From RGIG3013 sp045538935 (lineage in GTDB: Bacteria; Bacillota; Clostridia; Oscillospirales; Acutalibacteraceae): a stretch of DNA of 64,000 nt. A model generated the notes under the pieces. It did not search any database. It was not told where the DNA came from and saw only the letters and a program-made list of their open reading frames with translations. The first letter of the stretch is position 1, and every line of letters begins with the position of its first letter. The stretch is taken from positions 1 to 64,000 of the forward strand of contig JAZQEI010000023.1 of NCBI GenBank assembly GCA_045538935.1, in the 5' to 3' direction. Below are positions 6,981 to 16,206 of this stretch, one piece after another. The position numbers and the translations under genes are program-made.

Positions 6981-8390
6981 TTATGCTTCGGTATTACGGC
7001 CTAATTCCTCGTTCATTTTTGCAAGTGTTTTCTTATCAAGATTATAAACAAGGCCAAGACCGATGTATTGTAATATAGCCGAGAACATATATGTGCCTGC
7101 CACTAAGTAGCGCATATTAACAGCAACCTGCCATACTTGGTTTCCTTCGTTTTCGCCAACATAGCCTAAAGCTACCATAATAACCAAAACTAAAGCAGGA
7201 CCAACACCCTGAGCTAATTTTCTGAAGAATGAGTGTAGTGAATAAACTGTACCTTCCTCACGGTTACCGGTTTTCCATTCGTTATAGTCTATAGCATCGC
7301 CCATCATAGCCCAAGAAACTGTTGAGTAAATACCAAGGCCAAGAGAGAATATAAGCTGGAATACAATGTAAAGAATAAGGTCGAGATTTGTGTTATCGGG
7401 GAAGACAATGAACAAACCTAAACCAGATACCATAGAACAAATTGATCCGAATGTAGCAAGTTCTTTTTTACCAAACTTAGCAACTGCTTTGCGAGCAAGA
7501 GGAGTGAATACTACAATTGGTATCATAGCAAATAACTGAACTATACCAGAAATTTGTACATTCTTAAAGTACGACTGGAATATAACAGTTACTGCTGTGG
7601 CGGCACCTTGCATACCTATAAACATACCCATAGCAGCAATTGTAGCGCCAACTGCAGGACGATTCTTTATAAAGTTTGCAAATGCTTTAAATACATTAAA
7701 TTTCGGTTGCTCTTCGTTTAAAGCAACATCAGTATCAACACGAATTTCGGTGTTTCTAATCATAAACTGGAAGCAAATAAATCCTAAAGCGCCCATTATT
7801 AAAGCGGCAATAAATACGCGCTCACCTATAAGGTTGTTGTCTTTATCATAAATAATAAAGGGTAAAATTACCATAGGAAGCATGTTGCCGAATATAGAGC
7901 CAACCGAACGCCATGCAGAAAGTGAAGCACGGTCTTTAACATCGTTAGAAATTAAAGAAAGAAGTGAACCGTACGGAACATTAGCAACGGTGTAAAATGC
8001 ATCCCAAACAACATAGCCTGCAATAAATATAATTGCTTTAGCCCATGTAGGAGCATTTGGGAAGGGTAAGAAACAACAAGCACCGCCAACTATAAGACCA
8101 AGAGAGCCTGCCCATATGTAAGCCAAGAATTTGTTTCTTTTGTACTTGCGTTTGTCTGCGTCTATAATAGAACCTATAAGCGGGTCATTTATAGCATCCC
8201 AAACCTGAACAACTATGAGTAATAAAGCATACCATAAGTCCATGCCCATAAACTGAGTCCAGAAAATTGACATGGTACCCTTAAGAGCAAAGCTCATGTT
8301 GCAACCTAAGTCGCCCGCCGCGTAGGCTACGCTGTCGCGTATACCAAAACGGCGATAACCATTTTTGTCTAAAACTTTTTGTTTAGCCAT
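6981..8390 (-). CDS. GPH-family (MelB-like) sugar:cation symporter
   Basis: This 469-residue membrane protein has about 12 hydrophobic segments and belongs to the glycoside-pentoside-hexuronide:cation symporters of the major facilitator fold. The first segments read GDLGCNMSFALKG and the family motif follows in VWDAINDPLIGSIIDADKRK (loop 2-3, acidic residues used in cation coupling). It probably imports the di- or oligosaccharide cut by the GH2 enzyme encoded next. The AGGAGG site (8398-8403) precedes the ATG. It is the first gene of a two-gene operon, divergent from an AraC regulator. Confidence 0.92.
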   Translation of the reverse strand: MAKQKVLDKNGYRRFGIRDSVAYAAGDLGCNMSFALKGTMSIFWTQFMGMDLWYALLLIVVQVWDAINDPLIGSIIDADKRKYKRNKFLAYIWAGSLGLIVGGACCFLPFPNAPTWAKAIIFIAGYVVWDAFYTVANVPYGSLLSLISNDVKDRASLSAWRSVGSIFGNMLPMVILPFIIYDKDNNLIGERVFIAALIMGALGFICFQFMIRNTEIRVDTDVALNEEQPKFNVFKAFANFIKNRPAVGATIAAMGMFIGMQGAATAVTVIFQSYFKNVQISGIVQLFAMIPIVVFTPLARKAVAKFGKKELATFGSICSMVSGLGLFIVFPDNTNLDLILYIVFQLIFSLGLGIYSTVSWAMMGDAIDYNEWKTGNREEGTVYSLHSFFRKLAQGVGPALVLVIMVALGYVGENEGNQVWQVAVNMRYLVAGTYMFSAILQYIGLGLVYNLDKKTLAKMNEELGRNTEA

Positions 8391-8432
8391 TATAATAGCC
8401 TCCTAAAAAATAATAAGGGTTCATCCAAGTAT

Positions 8433-8461
8433 ATTATATATTGTTTAATAACTTTGAGTGA
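8433..8461 (-). promoter_or_regulatory. Probable activator-dependent promoter of the transporter-GH2 operon
   Basis: A perfect TATAAT (8438-8433) is present, but the position 17 bp upstream reads TCACTC, a poor -35. A weak -35 fits control by the divergent AraC-type activator. I cannot define its binding site. Confidence 0.45.
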
Positions 8462-8503
8462 GTATTATTTTTTACTGTTTTTGTATAATTTTTATGTAAT
8501 CTG

Positions 8504-8532
8504 TTGAAAACTTTAAAAAATTGTACTATAAT
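8504..8532 (+). promoter_or_regulatory. Promoter of the AraC-family gene
   Basis: TTGAAA (8504-8509), 17-bp spacer, TATAAT (8527-8532). It overlaps a TTG that could be misread as a start codon for the AraC gene. Confidence 0.75.
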
Positions 8533-8584
8533 TATATTGCAATCTATAGTTTTTTTGGTAAAAATTGCAAAAGGGGAAGATGAG

Positions 8585-9799
8585 TTGTTTTATAAAAATG
8601 AATTAAAATTTTTATCAGATACTTTTAAAAAATGCCATTTGCAAACCTTGCTTTTGCCTCTTGGTACTAGTATTAACTTGCAGATTGATTTAATGCTTCG
8701 AAAAATAATAGGCGGTAGCGAGTTGTATGACAAGACATTTTCAAAGATTTTTAATGATATATTAGACAATACCATTTATCGTTTTATTGATTCGTTTAAT
8801 CTGAATTACATTTTTTTAAAACTGCCCGATAACAATACTGTATTGTGCGTTGGCCCGTATTTAAGCCATGAAATATTTGATCAAAAGATTTTAGAACTTG
8901 CCGAAAATAACCATTTAACAACATCTTGTATAAAAAAATTAGAGCAGTTTTATTCGGGTGTGCCTATTATAACCGAGCAAAGTCGAATTTTTGCAATGCT
9001 AGACTGTTTTGCCGAGATTATATATGGCGGAAGCGAGAAATTTACGGTGGTAGATTTAGCGCCCGATATTTCATCGGACATTACACCGCTAAACGAGTAC
9101 AATATATTGCATGAGGACGACCCATTAATTGAAATGCAAATCATGGAACAGCGATATAATTATGAAAACCAAATGATTAGAGCCGTATCGTTAGGTCAAA
9201 GTCATAAAATTGAGCAGCTGTTAAATAATTTTTCGCAAATGAGCTTTGAAAGGCGCCTTAGTGACCCAATACGAAATCTTAAAAATTACTGTATTATTAT
9301 GAATACCTTGCTCAGAAAAGCTGCTGAAGAGGGTGGGGTACACCCAATTTATATTAACTTGGTATCTACCGATTATGCGATTAAAATAGAACAGTTAAGT
9401 AGCATTGCAGCAGTACAAAAATTAATGGAAGAGATGTTTTACGGTTATTGCAGACTTGTAAAAAAACATACAACAAAAAATTATTCCGCAGTAGTACAGA
9501 AAACGGTTGTTTATATAGAATCAGATTTATGCGGAAATTTAAGTCTTAGCAATTTGGCAAGAATTAATAATGTAAGCGCTAGTTATTTGTCTACCCAGTT
9601 TAAAAAAGAAACCGGTAGCACCTTGACCGATTACGTAAATAAAAAGAGAATAAAAAATGCTATGCATCTTTTAAAAACCACAAATTTACAGGTGCAAACC
9701 GTAGCACAACATAGCGGTATTTTAGATATGCAGTATTTTACTAAACTTTTTAAAAAGCATACCGGAAAAACACCAAAAGAATATAGAATAACTATCTAA
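8585..9799 (+). CDS. AraC-family transcriptional regulator
   Basis: I place the start at the TTG at 8585, 7 nt after AAGGGGA and downstream of the promoter, giving 404 residues. The last 100 residues hold the two AraC helix-turn-helix motifs: LSLSNLARINNVSASYLSTQ, then VQTVAQHSGILDMQYFTKLF, followed by KKHTGKTPKEYR. The N-terminal 290 residues are a large sensor region without the usual cupin motif, as in a clostridial group whose ligand is unknown. It most likely activates the divergent transporter-GH2 operon in response to the imported sugar; this is inferred from the arrangement. Confidence 0.9.
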   Translation: MFYKNELKFLSDTFKKCHLQTLLLPLGTSINLQIDLMLRKIIGGSELYDKTFSKIFNDILDNTIYRFIDSFNLNYIFLKLPDNNTVLCVGPYLSHEIFDQKILELAENNHLTTSCIKKLEQFYSGVPIITEQSRIFAMLDCFAEIIYGGSEKFTVVDLAPDISSDITPLNEYNILHEDDPLIEMQIMEQRYNYENQMIRAVSLGQSHKIEQLLNNFSQMSFERRLSDPIRNLKNYCIIMNTLLRKAAEEGGVHPIYINLVSTDYAIKIEQLSSIAAVQKLMEEMFYGYCRLVKKHTTKNYSAVVQKTVVYIESDLCGNLSLSNLARINNVSASYLSTQFKKETGSTLTDYVNKKRIKNAMHLLKTTNLQVQTVAQHSGILDMQYFTKLFKKHTGKTPKEYRITI

Positions 9800-9808
9800 A
9801 ACAAATGA

Positions 9809-9836
9809 AAAACGCGAGGCTTTTGCCTCGCGTTTT
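9809..9836. terminator. Bidirectional terminator between araC-type gene and gap
   Basis: Arms AAAACGCGAGGC (9809-9820) and GCCTCGCGTTTT (9825-9836) around TTTT. Both flanking genes converge on it. Confidence 0.92.
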
Positions 9837-9855
9837 GTTATCTTGTTTAAAGCAA

Positions 9856-10863
9856 TTAGATTTCTGCGAAATACTTAATTGTTCTAACCATCTGGCTTGT
9901 GTAGCTGTTCTCGTTATCGTACCAAGCAACAACCTGAACCTGATAAAGACCATTGCCCATATCGGTTACCATTGTTTGAGTAGCATCGAAAAGTGAACCG
10001 TATGTGATGCCGATGATGTCGGAAGAAACGAGTTCTTCTTCGGTGTAACCGAAGGAAGCAGAAGAAGCAGCCTTCATAGCAGCGTTAATGCCTTCCTTAG
10101 TTACGTTCTCGCCCTTAACAACTGCAACAAGGATTGTTGTAGAGCCGGTGGGAACGGGAACACGCTGAGCAGTACCGATAAGTTTACCGTTAAGCTCAGG
10201 AATAACAAGGCCAATAGCCTTAGCAGCGCCGGTAGAGTTAGGAACTATATTGCAAGCGCCTGCTCTTGCACGACGTAAGTCACCCTTTCTGTGAGGACCG
10301 TCAAGAATCATCTGGTCACCAGTGTAAGCGTGAATTGTAGACATGATACCGCTCTGGATAGGAGCATAGTCGTTAAGAGCCTTAGCCATAGGAGCTAAGC
10401 AGTTTGTTGTACAAGAAGCAGCAGAAATGATGTTGTCTTCTTTTGTAAGAGTATCTTCGTTTACAGAGAAAACGATTGTGGGAAGGTCATTACCTGCAGG
10501 AGCAGAAATAACTACCTTTTTAGCGCCAGCGTTGATGTGAGCCATAGCCTTGTCCTTCTTTACATAGAAGCCAGTGCACTCTAAAACAACGTCAACATCT
10601 AATGCGCCCCAAGGAAGATTGTTTGCATCGGGCTCTTTGTAGATTTTAATTTCTTTACCATCTACAGTAATGCTGCCCTCACCTGCAACAACGGTGTGAC
10701 CGTCGTAACGACCCTGCGAAGAGTCATACTTTAAAAGATGAGCAAGCATTTTGGGATCTGTTAAGTCGTTGATTGCAACGATTTCGTAGCCGTCTGCACC
10801 AAACATTTGTCTGAAAGCAAGACGACCAATGCGGCCGAAGCCGTTAATAGCAACTTTAACCAT
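9856..10863 (-). CDS. gap: Glyceraldehyde-3-phosphate dehydrogenase, type I
   Basis: This is the glycolytic enzyme that oxidises glyceraldehyde-3-phosphate with NAD+ and phosphate to 1,3-bisphosphoglycerate. The 335-residue length is standard. The Rossmann motif INGFGRIGRLAFRQ opens the protein, and the catalytic Cys151 lies in SAASCTTNCLAP. The substrate loop (GAAKAIGLVIPELNGKL) and C-terminal WYDNENSYTSQM are intact. It is a single gene with AGGAGG 8 nt before the ATG, a strong promoter and a strong terminator. Codon use is biased as expected for high expression. Confidence 0.98.
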   Translation of the reverse strand: MVKVAINGFGRIGRLAFRQMFGADGYEIVAINDLTDPKMLAHLLKYDSSQGRYDGHTVVAGEGSITVDGKEIKIYKEPDANNLPWGALDVDVVLECTGFYVKKDKAMAHINAGAKKVVISAPAGNDLPTIVFSVNEDTLTKEDNIISAASCTTNCLAPMAKALNDYAPIQSGIMSTIHAYTGDQMILDGPHRKGDLRRARAGACNIVPNSTGAAKAIGLVIPELNGKLIGTAQRVPVPTGSTTILVAVVKGENVTKEGINAAMKAASSASFGYTEEELVSSDIIGITYGSLFDATQTMVTDMGNGLYQVQVVAWYDNENSYTSQMVRTIKYFAEI

Positions 10864-10895
10864 TGGAAATTACCTCCTAAAATTTTCTAGTTTAT

Positions 10896-10924
10896 ATTTT
10901 ACCCCAAACTTTTAAATTTTTCAA
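10896..10924 (-). promoter_or_regulatory. Promoter of gap
   Basis: Minus strand TTGAAA (10924-10919), 17-bp spacer, TAAAAT (10901-10896), about 33 nt upstream of the ATG. Confidence 0.75.
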
Positions 10925-10985
10925 GCACTATTGTAGATTTTTTAACAAATATTCAAAAATTCGGGTTTAAAATACTTATTTAAGT

Positions 10986-12587
10986 TTATTTTGTACAATA
11001 ATTTATACTATTTATTACTGCTTCAGCTACTTTTATTCCGTCTACCGCGGCCGACATAATTCCGCCTGCATACCCTGCGCCTTCTCCTGCGGGGTATAAG
11101 CCTTTGAGCGATGACTCAAATGCTTCGTCATCACGTACTATTCTTACAGGACATGTGCTTCGTGTTTCTGGAGCTGTAATAACGGCATCGGGCATATCAA
11201 AGCCATGTAATTTATTAGCAAAAAGCGGTATTGCCTCTTTTAGTGACTGAGTAATAAAGTCGGGATATATTCCGTCTATATTGCAAGGCACAAATTTTGG
11301 TTTGACTGTAGGAGTAACGCTGCCAATTTTGGTAGACTCTTTTCCGTTTAAAAAGTCACCAACAAGCTGTACGGGCACACCTTGTCCGCTTGTTTTGTTA
11401 TATGCGGCTTTTTCACACTTTTCTTGTAATGCCATACCGCTTAAAACATCGTCACCTACAAGGTCAGACTCCAAAACATTAACAAGCAAAGCGCTATTAG
11501 CATTTTTACCGTTACGTAGCGAATAACTCATACCATTTGTAACAAAAGTGTTTTGCTCACTTGCGGCGTTTACAACCACACCGCCGGGGCACATACAAAA
11601 AGTATAAACACCTCTACCGTTATTTAAATGTACTGCAAGTTTATAATCAGCAGGAGGTAGGTGTTCATTGTTGTGCAAATCACCATACTGTGCCTTGTTT
11701 ATAACCTCTTGCGGATGCTCTATTCTAACCCCCATAGAAAACGGCTTTCGTGCAAGTGTAATATTGGGTTTTGTGGTTAACATTTTAAAGGTATCTCGTG
11801 CAGAGTGACCTATACATAAAATTAGTTTTTCGCAATTGATATTATAAGTTTTGCCGTCATTTTCTACGGTTATACCGCAAACTGTACCATTATTTATTAA
11901 AATATCGCAAAGTTTAGTATTAAACATTATTTTGCCGCCAAGAGCAATGATTTCTTCTCTTAAATTTTTAACAACATTTACCAAAATGTCGGTTCCAATA
12001 TGCGGCTTTGCATCGTACAAAATTTTATCATTAGCACCAAAGTTAACAAATTCCTCTAAAACGGCTTTGCATCTAAAATCTTTAATACCGGTATTCAACT
12101 TGCCATCAGAAAATGTGCCGGCACCACCCTCGCCAAACTGAATATTAGAACTTTCGTTTAAAGGACTGCCGCTAAAAAACGACTCAACATCTTTTACTCT
12201 TTTCTCTACACTGCTACCGCGTTCTATAACAATGGGTTTTAGACCTGCTTTTGCAAGGGTTAAAGCGGCAAACATTCCTGCAGGGCCAAAGCCTACTACA
12301 ATAGGACTTGGAGATGATTTTGTGCATTTTAAATAGGTGTATGGCTTTTCATTAAATATAGATGCGTTTTTTGTTTTCTTTAAAAACTTTTCTTGGTCAC
12401 TTTTTACTTTAACAAGTATAGAGCAAATATAATGAATGTCTTGCTTTTTACGACAATCGAGTGAGCGTTTATTAAGTTTTGCAAAAACAATGTTTTCAAT
12501 ATTGGTTTTCAAAATTTTTGCAGCAACTTGGTTTAAATCAGAAAATGAATCATCTATATTAAATCTAACATTACTGAAGAGTATCAT
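10986..12587 (-). CDS. FAD-dependent dehydrogenase of the COG2509 family
   Basis: This 533-residue protein is an uncharacterised flavoprotein widespread in Firmicutes. An N-terminal region of about 95 residues resembles a small alpha/beta domain. It is followed by the dinucleotide-binding motif VVGFGPAGMFAALTLAKAG, the FGEGGAGTFSDGKLNTG loop, and the C-terminal FAD closure GEGAGYAGGIMSAAVDG. No substrate is established for the family. The start codon overlaps the stop of the preceding flavoprotein gene by one base (TAATG), so the two are translationally coupled. It is the last gene of the hydrolase-murF-ddl-CDF unit; I see no strong terminator after it. Confidence 0.88.
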   Translation of the reverse strand: MILFSNVRFNIDDSFSDLNQVAAKILKTNIENIVFAKLNKRSLDCRKKQDIHYICSILVKVKSDQEKFLKKTKNASIFNEKPYTYLKCTKSSPSPIVVGFGPAGMFAALTLAKAGLKPIVIERGSSVEKRVKDVESFFSGSPLNESSNIQFGEGGAGTFSDGKLNTGIKDFRCKAVLEEFVNFGANDKILYDAKPHIGTDILVNVVKNLREEIIALGGKIMFNTKLCDILINNGTVCGITVENDGKTYNINCEKLILCIGHSARDTFKMLTTKPNITLARKPFSMGVRIEHPQEVINKAQYGDLHNNEHLPPADYKLAVHLNNGRGVYTFCMCPGGVVVNAASEQNTFVTNGMSYSLRNGKNANSALLVNVLESDLVGDDVLSGMALQEKCEKAAYNKTSGQGVPVQLVGDFLNGKESTKIGSVTPTVKPKFVPCNIDGIYPDFITQSLKEAIPLFANKLHGFDMPDAVITAPETRSTCPVRIVRDDEAFESSLKGLYPAGEGAGYAGGIMSAAVDGIKVAEAVINSINYCTK

Positions 12588-13828
12588 TATTTATCACCCT
12601 TAATAAATCTTACCGCGCTATTTGCGGCAAGCATACCGCTAGACCAAGCCCATTGAAGATTAAAACCGCCACAGTCGCCGTCCACATCTAAAACTTCACC
12701 TGCGGCAAAAAGACCGATTACTTTTTTAGATTCTAAAGTATTAGAGCAAAAATCTTTAGTATCTATTCCGCCTGAGGTAACCTGAGCGTTTTGAAGCCCA
12801 GTTGTGCCTATAACAGAGAATCTAAAATCTTTAATAAGATTTACAGATTTTTTAATGTTATTGTAGCTTATTAGTGAGATATCGTCATTAAGGTTAACAC
12901 CGCTAAGTTTTAAAATAACCTGTCCTACGCGTTTGTTTAAAAATCCCGTAAAGAATTCACCCGCAGGGCGACACTTTAATGTGTGTTGTCTGTTTTTGCA
13001 TATGCTAAATAATTGCTCATAAGAAATGTCGTTTGCAAGGTCTAACGAAATCTCTAAATTTTTGTGAGTATTATATAGGTAGGAAAGTTGTAAAATAGGT
13101 GGTCCCGAAAGTCCGTAATCGCAGAATAAAACCTCGCCGAAATCTGATTTTATAGTTTCTCCGTTTACAACTGCATTTATAAGGCAGTCTACCTTTATGC
13201 CTTTTAACTGACGTACAATTTGCGGTTCGGTCTTAAGTTGCACAATAGACGGTTTTGGCTCTAAAAGCGAATGGCCAAAATTTAAAAGTAAATTATAATT
13301 TTGGCTTTCACAACCAAATTTGTTTAGTCCTGCCATACCGCCCGTAGCAATAATGATCGCCTTTGCAGAGTGCTTTTGGCCGTTAGATAAAAAAGAAAAT
13401 ACGCCGTTTTGTTTTTCTAGTTTGGTTATTTTAGATTCGGTTAGAATTTTTATACCTAAAGCGTCACATTCAAAGCGCAAAGCATCTACAACCGATGCTG
13501 CCTGTAATGCGGCAGGGAAGGCCTTGTCACCCTCAAACACAAATGGTACGCCTAAGGAATTAAAAAATTCTGCAGTAGTATCTACATTATATTTGTTTAA
13601 AGCAAACTCGAAAAATGGGCCGTTATTAGAGCGGTAGCGGTTGCTGGTAATGTTTTTGTTGGTAATGTTACAACGTCCGTTGCCGGTTACGCTTAACTTT
13701 TTGCCAACCCTTGCTAACGCTTCAAACACAGCTATATTAAGTGAAGGATATTCTCTTTTTGCGGATATAGCGCTAGTTAAACCTGCGGCGCCACCGCCGA
13801 TAATGGCAATATCAAACATACTTATCAC
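12587..13828 (-). CDS. HI0933/BaiN-like flavoprotein (COG2081)
   Basis: This 413-residue NAD(P)/FAD-dependent oxidoreductase begins with the FAD motif IAIIGGGAAGLTSAISAKRE and the family-specific RVGKKLSVTGNGRCN-ITN signature. It ends with the second flavin contact GLFAAGEVLDVDGDCGGFN followed by LQWAWSSG. A bile-acid role was proposed for one member (BaiN), but the family is near universal in Clostridia and its normal substrate is unresolved. The GTG at 13828 lies 2 nt after the CDF stop; an alternative ATG lies three codons in. It is coupled to the following COG2509 flavoprotein. Confidence 0.9.
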   Translation of the reverse strand: MISMFDIAIIGGGAAGLTSAISAKREYPSLNIAVFEALARVGKKLSVTGNGRCNITNKNITSNRYRSNNGPFFEFALNKYNVDTTAEFFNSLGVPFVFEGDKAFPAALQAASVVDALRFECDALGIKILTESKITKLEKQNGVFSFLSNGQKHSAKAIIIATGGMAGLNKFGCESQNYNLLLNFGHSLLEPKPSIVQLKTEPQIVRQLKGIKVDCLINAVVNGETIKSDFGEVLFCDYGLSGPPILQLSYLYNTHKNLEISLDLANDISYEQLFSICKNRQHTLKCRPAGEFFTGFLNKRVGQVILKLSGVNLNDDISLISYNNIKKSVNLIKDFRFSVIGTTGLQNAQVTSGGIDTKDFCSNTLESKKVIGLFAAGEVLDVDGDCGGFNLQWAWSSGMLAANSAVRFIKGDK

Positions 13829-13830
13829 TC

Positions 13831-15012
13831 TTATCTTCCGGTAAAATCGTTATCTATTGTTATTACACAGCAAAAAGTAGAATCTATTTCAGACACTGCT
13901 TTTGCTATTTGAGCCTTTAACTCGTTGTGCTCTATTTTTACGCTTGATGGTACTACAACATCGAAAATTAAATTTGTGCGGTCTTCACCTTTTGGGGTCA
14001 TTCTAAAATCGTGCAACGACAAAACGGGGTCTATTGCATGTAAAATTTCGATTGTTTTGGCCTTTGTTTCGGTTAAAAACTCGTCATCTGTGGCTATTGG
14101 GTCCATATGAATAACAAGCTGAACGCCAAGCTTTTCGACAACTAAATTTTCACAAAGGTCAATTTGTTCGTGGCAGCGTACAATATCACTATCACTCGAT
14201 ACTTCTACGTGCACCGATGCAAAAATTCTTCCGGGCCCGTAGTTATGAACAATAAGATCGTGTAGCCCTAAAAAATTATCGAAACTTAAAATAAGGTTGG
14301 TTATGTTGGCAACCATTTCGGCAGTGGGGGGTTGACCTAGCAATGGGTCTAATGTTTCTTTAGCAGATTTTAAGCCCGAATAAAGAATAAACAACGAAAT
14401 TAATAGACCTATGTATGCATCTAACTGAAAAGAAAATAAGTTAGATAACGGAATAGATATTAGAATAGCCGCCGTCGTAATAGAGTCGTTAATGCTGTCT
14501 TGTGCTGTAGCAATAAGCGCAGATGAATCTATTGCTTTGCCCAAAGAACGTACGGTGCTGAACATAAACAGTTTAATTATTACCGATGCAATTAAAATTA
14601 AAACGGCAGTTTTATTATATGTAACGCTAACGGGGTTAATTATGTTTTTAATAGAACTTATAAGCAACTCGCCGCCAACCATAAGTATTAAACCCGATAC
14701 TATAAACGATGCCATATATTCGATTCTGCCATGACCAAACGGATGGTCACTATCGGCCGGCTTTGATGCCATTTTAAAACCGATTATGGTTATAATAGAC
14801 GAGCCCATATCAGTTAGGTTATTTAAAGCGTCGGCAATTATAGAAATACTGCCTGTAATTAAACCTGCTGCAAGTTTAATTACAAAGAGCAGCAGGTTGC
14901 ATATTATACCAAAAATTCCGCCAAGGGTTCCATAGGCCTTGCGCACGGCGGGATCGTTATGTTTTGAGTGTGACTTTATAAAAAGTCTGGCAATAAGCGG
15001 TGATTTAATCAT
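13831..15012 (-). CDS. Cation diffusion facilitator metal exporter
   Basis: This 393-residue protein has six predicted membrane helices followed by a cytoplasmic ferredoxin-like CDF C-terminal domain. The metal site in helix 2 reads ADALNNLTDMGSS (NxxxD) and in helix 5 AQDSINDSI (DxxxD), replacing the HxxxD of typical Zn transporters. Asn/Asp-only sites are associated with manganese-type CDF members, so Mn export is plausible but inferred. The loop SDHPFGHGRIEY is a family hallmark. The ATG overlaps the ddl stop by 4 nt (ATGA). Confidence 0.92.
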   Translation of the reverse strand: MIKSPLIARLFIKSHSKHNDPAVRKAYGTLGGIFGIICNLLLFVIKLAAGLITGSISIIADALNNLTDMGSSIITIIGFKMASKPADSDHPFGHGRIEYMASFIVSGLILMVGGELLISSIKNIINPVSVTYNKTAVLILIASVIIKLFMFSTVRSLGKAIDSSALIATAQDSINDSITTAAILISIPLSNLFSFQLDAYIGLLISLFILYSGLKSAKETLDPLLGQPPTAEMVANITNLILSFDNFLGLHDLIVHNYGPGRIFASVHVEVSSDSDIVRCHEQIDLCENLVVEKLGVQLVIHMDPIATDDEFLTETKAKTIEILHAIDPVLSLHDFRMTPKGEDRTNLIFDVVVPSSVKIEHNELKAQIAKAVSEIDSTFCCVITIDNDFTGR

Positions 15013-16193
15013 AATTTGCTACCCTTGCTGCCCTTAGAGCCAAAACCGCCCGCGGAGGACAGAATGTTTGTTTTTATAGTAAACATTAAATTGTTCCTTT
15101 GACGGTGGCGCTTAAATGCCAGTTCCGCAAGCTCGTCTATAAGCTGCGGATATTTTAGTCCACTTGCATCCCACAAATAAAATGCTAGTGAGCCCGGAAT
15201 TGTGTTTAGCTCGTTTAAATAGATTTCGCCAGAGTCGTTATCTATCATAAAATCAATTCTTATAACACCGCTAGCCCCTACAGCTCTAAAAGCATCGGTT
15301 GCCATTTTTTGAATTTTAAGTGTTGTGTCGGCATCAATATCGGCAGGTATTTTGCGGCCTAACGATGCCATACCCTTAGATTTTGATGAACTTAAATATT
15401 TTTCTTCATAAGAAAGCATATCGCTGTTAGATAAAGGTTGCTCTAAAACAGATGCTCTGCAACTGTCTTTATCGCCGAGTACCGAGCAGTTAACCTCGGT
15501 TAAATTGGTAATAGCTCTCTCACACAAAACAGTTTCGGAAAAAGATAGAGCAAGCTCAATGGAGTCTATAAGTTTGTTAGCTTCTTTTACAACACTTATA
15601 CCTACGCTTGAGCCTAAATTTACAGGCTTAATAATAAGGGGCAAACCAATTTTCTCAACAAGCATATCTAAAATGGCTTGATTATTTTCGGAGTACTGTC
15701 TGGCAGTAAAGGTTACACAGTCTAAAACATTTATTCCGTTTGCCTTTAATACATGTTTGCATGCAGCTTTGTCCATACCAACTGCAGATGATAAAATATC
15801 GCAACCAATATATGGCAAACCTAAAAACTCCAAATAACCTTGAATTGTGCCGTCTTCACAGTTGGTGCCGTGAACAATAGGGAATGCAAGGTTAATCTCT
15901 ACTCTTTTCTTGTTAGAAAATAGACCCGACTTTAAGTAACTCATATAAACCGTGCCGTTTTCCTTAACAAAGGTTATAGGGTCAGCGCTTTTTATAAGAG
16001 AGGGTAGGTCTTTGTAATTTTCTATGTTTAAAAGATGTTCTCCTGTTAGCATTTCGCCCGACTTTGTAACGTAAACCGGAATGCAGTTATATTTTTCTTT
16101 ATTAACATTACCCATAGCTTGAACGGCCGATATTATAGATACTTCGTGTTCAACCGAGATACAGCCGAAAAATACAGCAAGATTAATTTTCAT
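15009..16193 (-). CDS. ddl: D-alanine--D-alanine ligase
   Basis: This ATP-grasp enzyme joins two D-alanines for the peptidoglycan stem peptide. The start at MKINLAVFFGCISVEHEVSI follows AAAGGGG; the in-frame upstream ATG lies inside murF. Family motifs are present: HGTNCEDGTIQGYLEFLGLP (ATP/substrate site), CKHVLKANGI, LPLIIKPVNLGSSVGISVV, and the C-terminal metal site IRIDFMIDNDSGEIYLNELN with the omega-loop NTIPGSLAFYLW. The last 15 residues are an unusual Gly/Ser/Lys-rich tail (GGFGSKGSKGSKL). Its product is the substrate of MurF encoded 13 nt upstream. Confidence 0.96.
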   Translation of the reverse strand: MKINLAVFFGCISVEHEVSIISAVQAMGNVNKEKYNCIPVYVTKSGEMLTGEHLLNIENYKDLPSLIKSADPITFVKENGTVYMSYLKSGLFSNKKRVEINLAFPIVHGTNCEDGTIQGYLEFLGLPYIGCDILSSAVGMDKAACKHVLKANGINVLDCVTFTARQYSENNQAILDMLVEKIGLPLIIKPVNLGSSVGISVVKEANKLIDSIELALSFSETVLCERAITNLTEVNCSVLGDKDSCRASVLEQPLSNSDMLSYEEKYLSSSKSKGMASLGRKIPADIDADTTLKIQKMATDAFRAVGASGVIRIDFMIDNDSGEIYLNELNTIPGSLAFYLWDASGLKYPQLIDELAELAFKRHRQRNNLMFTIKTNILSSAGGFGSKGSKGSKL

Positions 16194-16206
16194 AAAATTT
16201 ACCCCT

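Noticed and set aside
8504..8584. Longer N-terminus for the AraC-family protein starting at TTG 8504
   Set aside because: That TTG is part of a -35 box with a TATAAT exactly 17 bp downstream; a good ribosome binding site lies before TTG 8585.
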